Shown here: piece by piece, positions 6,263-15,054 of the stretch
Layout: every line of letters starts with the position of its first letter
How positions within the stretch are numbered: the stretch's first letter is position 1
Assembly (NCBI GenBank): GCA_018304465.1
Contig: JAGVWC010000005.1
Span: 1 to 37,876 of the forward strand
Origin: Candidatus Iainarchaeum sp.
GTDB lineage: Archaea > Iainarchaeota > Iainarchaeia > Iainarchaeales > JAGVWC01
DNA length: 37,876 nucleotides
Direction: 5' to 3'
Notes under the pieces: generated by a model
What the model saw: only the letters and a program-made list of their open reading frames with translations
Told to the model about the DNA's origin: nothing
The model's database searches: none
Program-made: the position numbers and the translations under genes

Positions 6263-7717
6263 GTGTATTCTCCCGATTCTTCGTCAAGGTTTGATTCTCC
6301 GTATTTATCCCAGTCCGTGATGCCAGCCGAGCCTTCGGTGACCGACAAAGCCAAGGATTTTGTTTCGGCGTACGGAAAAAAACTGTTGTTGTTGATCGCG
6401 GTGATTGCCGTATTGTATTTTTTGGCGGACTTTTTTGTTTTGAGCGTGAAACCGGTTTCGATTTCGGTGGTGAACGCCGAAAACCAAGGGGTGTCGGCGA
6501 CGATTTCGATTTTTGTGCCGGGTCAAACCCAACCGGTGGCCACGGGTTCGGGAAAAACCCTGGATGCCCAGTTGAAAAAAGGCGAGTATCGCATCGAAGT
6601 GTCGAGCGGCGGGTATGAAACGTATTCGGATGCCTTGATTATCGGAGACGAATCCGAGTATTCGGTGCAACTGGAAAAACCGGTGCAAACCATCGTGAAA
6701 TCCGTGGATCTTTCTCAAAACGTTTTTTTGGGCCAAGAAGTTTCGGGCACCGTGGTGTTGTTTAACAAGAGCAGTAAAAACGAAACCGTGGAATTGGCGT
6801 TCGAAAAGGATTTCGAAGATGTGGTGACCTTGGAAAGCAACGCGATTTTGGTTCCGTCGGGCCAGGAAATTCCCGTGAATTTTTCAGTGTTGTTTCCGGA
6901 TTCAACTCGCATTAAGGATGCTAAGAAAGGCGACGAAAAAAACGGTGTGGTGCGGATAAAATTGACGACGAACCGCACCAAAAGCGTGGATTTCATGCTG
7001 TTGCCGTCTCCCAAGATCACGATGACGCCGTCGACGTTAAACAAGCAGGGCTTGCAGTCGGGGACTCCGTTGCAGCAAGTGGGAAAGATTTCGATTACGA
7101 ACAACAACGAGTTTTCGGTTCCCGCGTTTATCGTTACCGCGGATGCGGAAGATCCGACGATGAATAATTGGATTTCGTTTAGCAAAGAAGAAACAATGGA
7201 GCTTGCCAAAGGCCAAAAAGACGAAATCATTGTGTATATTTCGCCGCCCGTCATGGAAGACGATTTGACGATTGCGGGGGCATCGAAGATTCGCGTGTCG
7301 TCTTCGGTGTTTTCAAAGGATATTCCGTTGCAATTGGGAATCAAGCAGACGAATACGAATTTTGACGTGAAACCGTCGTTGTATCAGGTGTCGTTAACCC
7401 AGACCGCGGACGGGTATCCCACGAATCGCTCGAACAAAATCACGTTGACGAACCGCGGTTCGGTGCCGGTGCAAAACATCGATGTGTCGGTTTCTCCGGT
7501 GTTGTGCAAGAGCGGCGGTTGGTTGATGTTTGAATCCACGTATCAGTTTTCGGAAATCGCGCCAAGCGAATCCAAAACCATTTCCATGGCGATTTCGGCG
7601 CCGTCAACGGCCGAACCGGATTCTTCGCAGACCTGTCACGTCAAAACCGTGTATGATAATCCGGTTTCGGGAGAGCCGACGTTTAAGGAATTCGATATCG
7701 TGATTACGACCCGATAA
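6263..7717 (+). CDS. N-terminally anchored extracellular beta-sandwich protein
   Basis: 484 residues if the GTG at 6263 is used; an ATG at residue 20 (6320) is the alternative. A short cytoplasmic segment is followed by one membrane helix at about 40-62 (KLLLLIAVIAVLYFLADFFV), so the rest should be outside. First comes a carboxypeptidase-regulatory or PEGA-like domain (about 65-140: VSISVVNAENQGVSATI, KKGEYRIEVSSGGY). Then come repeated beta sandwiches with the look of NEW3/CARDB adhesion modules (GQEVSGTVVLFNKSSKNETVEL, QQVGKISITNNNEFSV, RSNKITLTNRGSVPVQNIDV). Several N-x-S/T sites occur. It follows the coiled-coil gene. Likely a structural or binding protein of the cell surface; ligand unknown. 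Confidence 0.75.
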   Translation: MYSPDSSSRFDSPYLSQSVMPAEPSVTDKAKDFVSAYGKKLLLLIAVIAVLYFLADFFVLSVKPVSISVVNAENQGVSATISIFVPGQTQPVATGSGKTLDAQLKKGEYRIEVSSGGYETYSDALIIGDESEYSVQLEKPVQTIVKSVDLSQNVFLGQEVSGTVVLFNKSSKNETVELAFEKDFEDVVTLESNAILVPSGQEIPVNFSVLFPDSTRIKDAKKGDEKNGVVRIKLTTNRTKSVDFMLLPSPKITMTPSTLNKQGLQSGTPLQQVGKISITNNNEFSVPAFIVTADAEDPTMNNWISFSKEETMELAKGQKDEIIVYISPPVMEDDLTIAGASKIRVSSSVFSKDIPLQLGIKQTNTNFDVKPSLYQVSLTQTADGYPTNRSNKITLTNRGSVPVQNIDVSVSPVLCKSGGWLMFESTYQFSEIAPSESKTISMAISAPSTAEPDSSQTCHVKTVYDNPVSGEPTFKEFDIVITTR

Positions 7718-7731
7718 AAAAAGCTTTTTTT
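7716..7731. terminator. Bidirectional A/T palindrome terminator
   Basis: A run of seven As, GC and a run of Ts forms a short palindrome between two convergent stop codons. It places a T tract at the 3' end of both transcripts, as expected for archaeal termination. Confidence 0.55.
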
Positions 7732-8637
7732 TTAGAATATTTTTTCGTCTACTTGCAGTTCGATTCCTTTTTTGGTGATTTCGTATGGAATGATCCGTTT
7801 TTCGTGTTTGGAGCTTCGAAGTTTCAGGATTTCAATGGCTTGGCGGCGTGAATTTCCGACTTTGATGTTGTATAATACGACGACGCCGTCGGCGAGGAAT
7901 TCTTCGATTCCCGCGCGCGAATACACTTGGGGGTTTTGTTCGGTTTCCGTGATGAAATAGTTCACGGAGTTGTATTTTTCGAGGCGTTCAAAGAGGTATC
8001 GCACGTATTTGCGGTAGTTTTCTTTTTTTTCGAACGCGATCGACAACGCCGAAAGCGAGTCCACAGCGATGCGGTCCGGTGTAAACGGCAGTTCGAAGGA
8101 ACCGAATTGAATGGTTAAGTGTTCTTTTTCTTTTAGAATCATGGCTTCGACGTTGCGTGCGATTTCGAGTGCATCGAATTTGAGGAATACAAACGTTCCT
8201 TTTTCTTCGAATTCGGAGAAATCCCAGCCGTAGTTTTCGTACATGTGTTCGCGTATTTTGTCCGGGTCTTCTTCGAGGGAAATGTAAATGGCTTTTTCGC
8301 CTTTTTTGCATCCTTCGTACATGGATTGCATGATGAACGTGGTTTTTCCGCTGCCTGCGCCGCCGGAAATGAGAATGGTGGAGCCGCGTTCAAGTCCTTT
8401 GCGTTCGATCAGACTGTCGAATGCGGATACGTACGTGGGAATGCTATCGATTTTTTTGGGTTTTATTTTGGTTTGGGGTTTGAAGTCTTTGGTTCCCGAG
8501 GTTTTGATTTCGCCGACCAGTGAATCCAGTTCTTTTTTGGTGAGGGTTCCGTCGTTTTCCATTTTGATGTCGGTGCGGGGTTTGGCCGGGTCTTTGGTCC
8601 CCATGATTTTGTTAAACAAGGTCATTTGAAGGTTCAT
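7732..8637 (-). CDS. KaiC-like RecA-superfamily ATPase (locus 1)
   Basis: 301 residues, one KaiC-type ATPase domain. Walker A is GGAGSGKTT at 92-100 (K98), the paired acidic residues after it are E122-E123 (ISLEEDPDK), and Walker B is RIAVDSL with D193. The ~65-residue N-terminal region is Lys-rich and probably flexible. KaiC-like proteins bind ATP and often act as switches on partner proteins (KaiC, ArlH, GvpD); no archaellum genes are present here. It is the last gene of a three-gene operon, its ATG overlapping the stop of the surface-protein gene upstream (8634-8637). A paralogue at 34286-35077 also follows surface-protein genes. I infer that it works on the cytoplasmic tails of those proteins. 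Confidence 0.9.
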   Translation of the reverse strand: MNLQMTLFNKIMGTKDPAKPRTDIKMENDGTLTKKELDSLVGEIKTSGTKDFKPQTKIKPKKIDSIPTYVSAFDSLIERKGLERGSTILISGGAGSGKTTFIMQSMYEGCKKGEKAIYISLEEDPDKIREHMYENYGWDFSEFEEKGTFVFLKFDALEIARNVEAMILKEKEHLTIQFGSFELPFTPDRIAVDSLSALSIAFEKKENYRKYVRYLFERLEKYNSVNYFITETEQNPQVYSRAGIEEFLADGVVVLYNIKVGNSRRQAIEILKLRSSKHEKRIIPYEITKKGIELQVDEKIF

Positions 8638-9821
8638 TCCTTTTTCTTTTCGTTTTTTAATTGGGTGATTTGTTGTTCAATGGAAGCTTTTTTTCGGCTG
8701 ATATAATTGCTTTGCCGTTCGAAAATGGTTTCGTCAATGCTTTGTTCTTTGAAGTATTTTTGTTCAAGGCTTGCTTGTTGTTTTTGCAGTTGTTTTTTTT
8801 CTTCCAAAAGCGCGTTGCGTTTGTTTTGTTGTTTTTTGCTGGAGAGAACAAAGTGCAATGCGATTAAAAAGAGTATCGCGATGACGAACACGATTGCTCC
8901 GTATTGTGAAATCAAGAACTGGTTTTGGCCCGCCACGAGAATGCTTTGTGAAAGGGTTCCGGTGTTGTTATAATCGTCAACCACCGTGATTTCGATGGCT
9001 TGGGTTCCGGCGTGTTCGACTCCGAGCAGGATTTTGGCGGCGTAGGTATTGGCGGTTTGGGTTTTGAGCTCGATGGATTGGCCGCCCAATGTGGCGTTGA
9101 TCCGTGGGTTTTGCACGGGTTTTTGGTCGGGGTATTTGGGCGCGATTTCGATTTCCAACGTGTCTCCGACATTGTAATTGGGAAAAAGCGGTTGGGTGGG
9201 CAAAATCATGATGGAAGCCGCTTCGATTTCAAGGGTGTGCGGCGCGGTGCCTCCGAATTCGCCTTGTCGAGTGGACGCGCGGGCCGTGGCGAGTATTCCC
9301 CATCGGCCGAGCGGTGCGTTTTCGGGGATCATGTAATCAAGCCGGTAGTTTCCGTTTTCTTTTTCGTTTAACACCATTCGGTTTCCGTTCGGATCCCATA
9401 CTGCGACCGTGGCGGCGGAAACGGGTTGGTTATTTTTGGTGACTTGAACGCTAAAAGAAATGGTTTGGGTTCTTTTGTAGCGTCCGGGGCTTGGGCTGGT
9501 GAATGTGAGAATCAAGGTGGCGGATTCCGATGTGGGTCGGACGGTGATGATGGACGGGGATGCGTTTTCCAGTGCGATGACCCAGTCGCCGACGGGATCC
9601 AGGTAATCGATCGGATACGTCACGGCGTAGTTTCCGGGGGAAACGGGTCGTTCGAAAATGATTTTGCCGTTTAGGGTTGCAAAAAGCGTCGTGCTTTGGT
9701 CGCTTACTCCCGTGATTTTGATGGTTTCGTTGTTGAAAAACGAATTTTTGTCGGTTTGAATCGTGGCTGCAAAAACGCTTGCGAATAACAGGGTGGCAAA
9801 CAAGAGTAAGCTGGGTTTCAT
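8634..9821 (-). CDS. Surface protein with beta-sandwich ectodomain and cytoplasmic coiled-coil tail
   Basis: 395 residues. A signal peptide (MKPSLLLFATLLFASVFA) leads into ~280 residues of extracellular beta structure that look like three Ig-like domains (FNNETIKITGVSDQ, QTISFSVQVTKNNQPVSAATVAVW, VGDTLEIEIAPKYPDQ). One membrane helix at about 306-326 follows. The ~70-residue cytoplasmic tail is Gln/Lys-rich coiled coil and contains LEQKYFKEQSIDETIFE at 352-368, which lines up with tails of three other proteins in this window. Middle gene of an operon, joined by ATGA overlaps on both sides to a similar surface protein and to a KaiC-like ATPase. Topology (outside/in) follows from the signal peptide and the basic tail. 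Ligand unknown. Confidence 0.85.
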   Translation of the reverse strand: MKPSLLLFATLLFASVFAATIQTDKNSFFNNETIKITGVSDQSTTLFATLNGKIIFERPVSPGNYAVTYPIDYLDPVGDWVIALENASPSIITVRPTSESATLILTFTSPSPGRYKRTQTISFSVQVTKNNQPVSAATVAVWDPNGNRMVLNEKENGNYRLDYMIPENAPLGRWGILATARASTRQGEFGGTAPHTLEIEAASIMILPTQPLFPNYNVGDTLEIEIAPKYPDQKPVQNPRINATLGGQSIELKTQTANTYAAKILLGVEHAGTQAIEITVVDDYNNTGTLSQSILVAGQNQFLISQYGAIVFVIAILFLIALHFVLSSKKQQNKRNALLEEKKQLQKQQASLEQKYFKEQSIDETIFERQSNYISRKKASIEQQITQLKNEKKKE

Positions 9822-11482
9822 GGGGTTTCTGTTCCTTTTTGTTTTTCCAGTTCGGAATTTATTTTTTCAAGTTTGGTTTCGATTTGAATCCGGTCTTTGT
9901 CGTAGGTTTCGCGTGAAATCATTTTTTCAACATAGTATCGTTTCTGGAGGTCTTCGCGCAGGTTTTCAAAATGCATTTTTTGTGCAAAGAGTTTTTTCGT
10001 GTCTTTGGTTTTGCGCAGGTGTTGGACCGCGAAAAATCCGCCGACAACGGCAACGACCGCAAGCACAAGCAAGATCGCTTGGTTTTTGACCAAAAAATAA
10101 TCCCATGTTTTTCCGCGTACATAGAGTTCGATTTTGGTTTCTCCGATGTTTTGGAACTGGTCTTTGGCGAGAATGGATAATTCGATTTTGTTGGGGTCGT
10201 CTTCCGTTACGGTGTAGGTTCCTTCGTATACGCCTGCTTCCGTGGGTTTTAAATCCACGGGTTTTTGATTGATTTCGGTTCTAAGAATCGCGTTTTGGAG
10301 GGGTTGGTTGTCCGCGTATGCGATTTTGACTTTGAGGGGAACTTGTTCCCCGATTTGGAACTGGGTTTTGGTGGGTTCGATGATGAACACCGTGAGAAGG
10401 GATTTTTCGATGTGAAGAATAAACGGGTGGCTTCCGGACAATGTGGTGTTGCCGCTGGTTTTGACGGCGCGTAATTCGAAGGGTTGTTGTCCGACGGTTA
10501 AATCATACGGGATTTTGTAGAGTCCCGCGTAGGTTTTGGTCGGGGTTTGTTGTAGGGTTTGTTCTTTTTGGTGGGAAAGCGGAGGGATAATCGTTACGAT
10601 GGCGCCTTCGACTTTTTGGTTGAATGCGTCCACTACTTCGACTTCGAAAATCAGTTGTTCTCCGGTTTTGTGGACTTCGGTGTCCTGGGTCAGGTAATTG
10701 ATTTTTAGCGACGAGAACGCTTGGGGTTTGGCGATCATGATTTTTTTTTCGTAAAACCCGTAGTTTCCGTTTTGGTCGCGAACGCGTAATTTGATGGTCC
10801 ATTCGCCGTCGGGTGAAAGCGTGGTGATTTGATAATTCAGGTCGAATCGTCCAAGCGCATCGGTTGAAAGCGTGTCTTTGAACAGCACGTCGGTTCCAAA
10901 AAGGATTTCGAGGTTGATGTCGCTTTGGAGTCCGCGGTCTTTTTTGGAAACGATTCCTTGCAAGGAGATTTCTTCGCCTTGCACGTAGTTGGTTTTGTCG
11001 GTTGAAAAACTGATGGCCAAAAACGGGGTTACGTTGTATTCGACGGACGCGCTGTTCGTGGTTTGCGCGACGGTTCCGGTGACCGCGATTTTGTAGGTTT
11101 GTTGTTGGTATTCGTCTCCGATCAAAAAGCTGTTTCCGTAAATGTGATCTCCGTCGGCGGCGTCATCGTGTCGACCGTCGTCAAACAAGTCGATCATTCC
11201 GAATTTTCCGAGCGCGGTTGCCTGGTGGGCAATCGAATCCCGGACCGAATCCGCGTTGAACTTGGCTTGTACGATGACTTTGTCGCCGCGAACAAAGCTT
11301 TGGTTGGGCGTCGGACTTAGGATCGTTACTTCCACGATTTTGGGGGTTTCACAATCCGCGTTGCAGGTACCGTAATCTTCTCCGGTGCCGCTTTCGCACA
11401 CCGCGTTTCCGCAAGCGGGTTCCTGGGAAAAAGACATGAAAGCCGATAAAAGGACAAAAAAGAGGATTAAGACGTGTTTCAT
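9818..11482 (-). CDS. Larger surface protein of the ATPase operon, with Cys module, Ig-like domains and coiled-coil tail
   Basis: 554 residues. After the signal peptide (MKHVLILFFVLLSAFMSFS) comes a four-Cys module (CGNAVCESGTGEDYGTCNADC) of the CGNGxC type seen in three other proteins here. Residues ~50-150 resemble the choice-of-anchor-X type domain (SPTPNQSFVRGDKVIVQAKF, MIDLFDDGRHDDAADGDHIYG), rich in Asp and perhaps binding calcium. Several Ig-like beta sandwiches follow. A membrane helix at about 468-487 leads to a basic, helical tail with LQKRYYVEKMISRETYDK at 512-529, the shared tail motif. First gene of the operon, with a TATA-like box 22-31 bases before its ATG. It probably forms a pair with the next gene's product at the surface (inference). 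Confidence 0.85.
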   Translation of the reverse strand: MKHVLILFFVLLSAFMSFSQEPACGNAVCESGTGEDYGTCNADCETPKIVEVTILSPTPNQSFVRGDKVIVQAKFNADSVRDSIAHQATALGKFGMIDLFDDGRHDDAADGDHIYGNSFLIGDEYQQQTYKIAVTGTVAQTTNSASVEYNVTPFLAISFSTDKTNYVQGEEISLQGIVSKKDRGLQSDINLEILFGTDVLFKDTLSTDALGRFDLNYQITTLSPDGEWTIKLRVRDQNGNYGFYEKKIMIAKPQAFSSLKINYLTQDTEVHKTGEQLIFEVEVVDAFNQKVEGAIVTIIPPLSHQKEQTLQQTPTKTYAGLYKIPYDLTVGQQPFELRAVKTSGNTTLSGSHPFILHIEKSLLTVFIIEPTKTQFQIGEQVPLKVKIAYADNQPLQNAILRTEINQKPVDLKPTEAGVYEGTYTVTEDDPNKIELSILAKDQFQNIGETKIELYVRGKTWDYFLVKNQAILLVLAVVAVVGGFFAVQHLRKTKDTKKLFAQKMHFENLREDLQKRYYVEKMISRETYDKDRIQIETKLEKINSELEKQKGTETP

Positions 11483-11503
11483 TCTTTCATTGTTGTTTTT
11501 TTT

Positions 11504-11513
11504 CTTTATAACC
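11504..11513 (-). promoter_or_regulatory. TATA-like box of the surface-protein/ATPase operon
   Basis: GGTTATAAAG on the minus strand lies 22-31 bases upstream of the ATG at 11482, so the three-gene transcript is probably leaderless. Confidence 0.5.
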
Positions 11514-11583
11514 GTTTCCTTGTTGATTAAAGAAAAGTATTTATGGGTCTAGGTTCCTTTTCCTAGTGGTATAGGGGTTTTTT

Positions 11584-11973
11584 GTGTCCGAAGATTTGGT
11601 GTTTGTTTCTCCAAAACCGTCCAAAGTCGAGTTATGGGAAAATCGTTTTCGAAGAATTTTCTTGATTGCCGTGATTGCTGCGGTTATTTTCTTGTTCGCG
11701 GCGCCTTTTGTCATCCCGGTTGCTCGGCTAGAATCGTTTCGAAACGAACTGGTGTTGTTCCAGTTGCATGTCCAGCGTTCCGTTCCCTCGCCTCAATTGC
11801 CAAAACCGATTTCTTATTCGGATAATTGTGGTAACGGCACGTGTGATGTGGGTGAATCCCGGCAGAATTGTTGGTTGGATTGTTTTGCGTGCAATGGAAA
11901 CGATCGCTGTGATCGGACCGTGGGAGAAAACCAGTTGTCGTGTCCAACGGATTGTCCTTCGCAGTACAGTTAA
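11584..11973 (+). CDS. Small membrane-anchored protein with two CGNGxC cysteine modules
   Basis: 129 residues from a GTG start. A charged cytoplasmic segment (about 1-24) precedes one membrane helix (about 25-47: IFLIAVIAAVIFLFAAPFVIPV). An external linker leads to two adjacent four-Cys modules: CGNGTCDVGESRQNCWLDC and CNGNDRCDRTVGENQLSCPTDC. The pattern C-[GN]-N-[GD]-x-C then E then C-x-x-D-C recurs in the proteins at 9818, 15055 and 21183. Eight cysteines in a short stretch imply disulfides outside the cell or a small metal site. The next plus-strand neighbour at 15055 has the same anchor-plus-modules N-terminus, so this could be a short paralogue. Function unknown. Confidence 0.8.
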   Translation: MSEDLVFVSPKPSKVELWENRFRRIFLIAVIAAVIFLFAAPFVIPVARLESFRNELVLFQLHVQRSVPSPQLPKPISYSDNCGNGTCDVGESRQNCWLDCFACNGNDRCDRTVGENQLSCPTDCPSQYS

Positions 11974-11989
11974 TCGTTTTATTCGATTA
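11971..11989. terminator. Stem-loop between convergent stop codons
   Basis: TAATCG and CGATTA pair around a T-rich 7-base loop. The arms include the stop codon of the small Cys-rich gene, and the loop and 3' arm cover the end of LeuRS. A shared 3'-end structure for both mRNAs is likely. Confidence 0.5.
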
Positions 11990-14657
11990 AAATCGCGGGT
12001 TTTAGCGGGAACGCGTTTTTGGCTTTCGGGTTTGAACTGGTTTCCGCCGGAATGACTTCGATGGTGCAATCGAATTCTTTTTCGATTTGGTTTTTGTTTT
12101 CTAAAAACAAATGGGTTTCGTTGATTGTAAGCGTCGGATCGAATTCTTTGGCGGCTTTGACCGCGGGTTTGGCGAATGCTTCGAGTTCTTTACCATATTT
12201 TTTGTATTCGCTTGCAAACAACGCTTTTAAGGCGGCTCCGAAGTCGGGTTTGTCGGGAACCGCTTTTTTCACGACTTTCATGGCCTCCCATTTCCATTGC
12301 GGGGAAACGAATATCGTTATTTTTTTGGGTTTTTCGATTTTGGCGAGTTGTTGGATTTGTCGGATATCCGTTAGCGTTTGTTCGAGTTCGGCTTGTCCGG
12401 CTTCGGCGGAAGCATCGATCATTTGGGGGTTGAATGTTGGCCAGGGGGCGGTTGCGAGGAATTCTTTTTCGCCGAGGGTTTTCCACAGCTCTTCGCCCAT
12501 GTGCGGCGCAAACGGCGCGGTTAATTGCACCAGGGTTTTGGTGCCTTCGGCGAGGATTTTTGAATCGGGGGTTTCCGAGGCGTATTTTTCAAGCCAAAAA
12601 AGCAATTGATAGGTATTGTTGAGGTGTTTGTTGGGTAAAAACTGGTTCATGTCTTCGGTGCTTTGGCGGATCGTGGAATGAATGCGGCTGGTCATCAATC
12701 GATCGTTGTGATTGTGTTGTGTTTTTTCGTTCTTTTTGGTTTTTTTTTCGGTGACGAATTCGAATATTCGTTTTAAGGTTTCGAATTCTTTGTAAACGCC
12801 GGCGTCGCTCCATTCGAGTTCTTTTTCGGGCGAGGCGACGTGTAGAATGTAGGCGTGGCAGGTGTCAGCGCCGAATTTTTCAATGATGTCGCTTGGATCG
12901 ACTCCGTTTCCCGCGCTTTTGCTCATGACGCGTCCTTGGTTTAGCACCATTCCTTGCGTGAACAGGTTGGCGAAGGGTTCGTTGATTTGAGTCAGTCCGA
13001 TGTCGTGAAGAAATTTGTTGAAGAAACGGGCGTATAGCAAGTGAAGAATCGCGTGTTCGATGCCGCCGATGTATTGGTCAACTGGCATCCAGTACGACGC
13101 TTCTTTGGGATCAAACGGTTTGGTTTTTTCGTTCGGGGTCGTAAAGCGGTAATAGTACCAGCTGGAGTCAATGAACGTATCCATGGTGTCGGTTTCGCGT
13201 TTGGCGGGTCCGTGGCATTTGGGACATTTGGTGTTCACGAAGGAATTCGATTTTGCCAGAGGGTTTCCTTCGCCCGTGAATTTGACGTCGTTTGGCAGTT
13301 GGATCGGAAGGTCTTTTTCGGAAACGGGTTGGGGTCCGCATTTGGCACAGTATACGATCGGAATCGGGGTGCCCCAGTAGCGTTGGCGGGAAATCAGCCA
13401 GTCGCGGAGTTTGTAATTGATTTTCTTTTTGCCCATGTTGTTTTTTTCGAGCCAGTCCGCCATTTTGGGTAACGCGTCGCGGTTGTTTTGTCCGCTAAAG
13501 GCGCCGGAATTAAACAGAATGCCGTCGTCGGTGAACGCGTCGTTGTAATTCGCGGGTTCAATGGGTTTTCCGTTCGGGCTGATCACGAATTTTAACGGAA
13601 TGTCGTATTTTCGGGCGAATCGAAAATCGCGTTTGTCGTGGGCATCGCACATCACGATTCCGCTGCCGTACATGAGTGCGAAGTTTGCGACGAAAATCGG
13701 GACGCGTTCCTGGTTGACGGGATTAATGGCGTAGCGGCCGGTGAATACGCCGAATTTTTCTTTTTCTTCGTTTTCGCGGTCAAGCGCGGCTTGTTTTTTG
13801 GTTTCATTAATGAAATACCGCACTTCTTCTTCAAGCCCGGTTCCGGCAACAAGTTCGGGTATCATTGGGTGTTCGGGGGCGATCGCAAGAAACGTGACGC
13901 TGTACAGGGTGTCGCAACGCGTGGTGTACGTGGAAAGAATCTGGTTGGTTCCTTCGAGTTTGAAATATACGTCGACGCCGTGGCTTTTTCCGATCCAGTT
14001 TTTTTGCATGGTTTTGACGCGTTCGGGCCATCCGGGTAATGTTTCCAAACCGTTTAGCAGTTGGTCGGCGTACGCGGTGATTTTCAAGAACCATTGTTCG
14101 AATGTTTTTTGTTCGACAACGGTTCCGCAGCGCCAGCATTTGCCGTCAATGACTTGTTCGTTGGCCAAGACGGTTTGACAGTTGGGGCACCAGTTTGAAG
14201 TCGCGGATTTTCGTTCCACGAGTCCTTTTTCGTACATTTTGAGAAAAATCCATTGATTCCAGTGATAGTATTCGGGGTTACACGTCGCGATTTCGCGGTT
14301 CCAATCGTACGAGAAACCCATTTGTTGTTGTTGGGTTTTCATTTCCTTGATTTTGGATTGGGTCCAGTTCGCCGGATGGGCGTTGTTTTTGATGGCCGCG
14401 TTTTCGGCGGGGAGTCCCATGGCGTCGTAGCCCATCGGGTATAACACGTTGAATCCTTGCATGCGTTTGAAGCGCGCGAACGTGTCTCCGAGGGCGTAGT
14501 TTCGAACGTGTCCCATGTGCAGTTTTCCCGAGGGATACGGAAACATTTCTAAGCAGTAAAATTTTGGTTTTTTGGGGTCCGTTTGGGCTTTGTAGATCTG
14601 GGCGTTGCTCCATTTTTTTTGCCAGTGGGATTCGATTTTTTTATAGTCATACGTCAT
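11979..14657 (-). CDS. leuS: Leucyl-tRNA synthetase, bacterial-type core
   Basis: Attaches leucine to tRNA-Leu. 892 residues from the ATG at 14657 (MTYDYKKIE...), the start expected for the family; an in-frame TTG/ATT-rich extension to 14714 is unlikely. The class I HIGH motif is HMGH (47-50) within [14 protein letters not shown], and KMSKS is VMSKSAGN near residue 580. A zinc-type Cys cluster (CPNCQTV, CWRCG) lies near 160-190. The CP1 editing domain shows TTRCDT and AHDKRDF. These features and the order of inserts are those of bacterial LeuRS rather than the archaeal/eukaryotic form. The last ~120 residues ([15 protein letters not shown] onward) look unlike the short bacterial C-terminal domain and may be archaeal-like (from memory). 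A sign of gene transfer, possibly with a hybrid end. Confidence 0.93.
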   Translation of the reverse strand: MTYDYKKIESHWQKKWSNAQIYKAQTDPKKPKFYCLEMFPYPSGKLHMGHVRNYALGDTFARFKRMQGFNVLYPMGYDAMGLPAENAAIKNNAHPANWTQSKIKEMKTQQQQMGFSYDWNREIATCNPEYYHWNQWIFLKMYEKGLVERKSATSNWCPNCQTVLANEQVIDGKCWRCGTVVEQKTFEQWFLKITAYADQLLNGLETLPGWPERVKTMQKNWIGKSHGVDVYFKLEGTNQILSTYTTRCDTLYSVTFLAIAPEHPMIPELVAGTGLEEEVRYFINETKKQAALDRENEEKEKFGVFTGRYAINPVNQERVPIFVANFALMYGSGIVMCDAHDKRDFRFARKYDIPLKFVISPNGKPIEPANYNDAFTDDGILFNSGAFSGQNNRDALPKMADWLEKNNMGKKKINYKLRDWLISRQRYWGTPIPIVYCAKCGPQPVSEKDLPIQLPNDVKFTGEGNPLAKSNSFVNTKCPKCHGPAKRETDTMDTFIDSSWYYYRFTTPNEKTKPFDPKEASYWMPVDQYIGGIEHAILHLLYARFFNKFLHDIGLTQINEPFANLFTQGMVLNQGRVMSKSAGNGVDPSDIIEKFGADTCHAYILHVASPEKELEWSDAGVYKEFETLKRIFEFVTEKKTKKNEKTQHNHNDRLMTSRIHSTIRQSTEDMNQFLPNKHLNNTYQLLFWLEKYASETPDSKILAEGTKTLVQLTAPFAPHMGEELWKTLGEKEFLATAPWPTFNPQMIDASAEAGQAELEQTLTDIRQIQQLAKIEKPKKITIFVSPQWKWEAMKVVKKAVPDKPDFGAALKALFASEYKKYGKELEAFAKPAVKAAKEFDPTLTINETHLFLENKNQIEKEFDCTIEVIPAETSSNPKAKNAFPLKPAILIE

Positions 14658-14758
14658 GGCGTTGCCTGGATTAGAATTATTTTCCAAAAAGGGTTCGGAT
14701 GGATACTGAATCAATGGGCAATCGATGAAATGTCAGTTGAATAGATGCAACAATAAAC

Positions 14759-14785
14759 AACCCTTCTTCATTGAAAAGAAGGGTT
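14759..14785. repeat. 10-bp perfect hairpin upstream of leuS
   Basis: AACCCTTCTT and AAGAAGGGTT pair around the 7-base loop CATTGAA. It is about 100 bases upstream of the LeuRS start and would be in its leader if transcription begins beyond it. No T-run follows on the minus strand, so it is not a simple terminator of that strand. Confidence 0.6.
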
Positions 14786-14819
14786 AAAGGTTTAAAAAAC
14801 TTGTTTTAGCGGCTTTAAT

Positions 14820-14864
14820 CAATGAAAGTTTTTATTCGATGGTGCAAATGATTATCTTTCATTG
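14820..14864. repeat. 9-bp inverted repeat with 27-base spacer
   Basis: CAATGAAAG and CTTTCATTG are exact complements. The arm CAATGAA could also pair with TTCATTG at 14767-14773 inside the neighbouring hairpin, so the two structures could exclude each other. Role unknown. Confidence 0.45.
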
Positions 14865-15054
14865 CCTGAACCCCTGCCTCAATTATCCGATTCCTATTTT
14901 TCCATCGCCGGTTGGTTCAAGTTACCAAGTCTTGGAGTTTTACGGCAGTTTTTTAGCAACCGAGGCAATGTCAATCGCGGCTGGAATTTGTCGGTTACTA
15001 CGCACCGTTAAACCGATTCGATATTTTTATTATTAGAAACTGTGTATTTTGCAC

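Larger units (their letters stand above)
14658..15054. other. 397-base intergenic region with two stem-loops and promoters
   Basis: No gene supported. It holds the divergent promoters of LeuRS (minus) and the beta-helix protein (plus; a TTTTTATTATT stretch near 15024-15034). Two perfect inverted repeats lie inside (listed separately). The frame at 14839-15036 (65 codons) lacks a recognisable pattern and was not called. Confidence 0.5.

Noticed and set aside
7732..8637. Archaellum gene cluster (KaiC-like gene as ArlH)
   Set aside because: No ArlI, ArlJ or archaellin genes are near; neighbours are beta-sandwich surface proteins.
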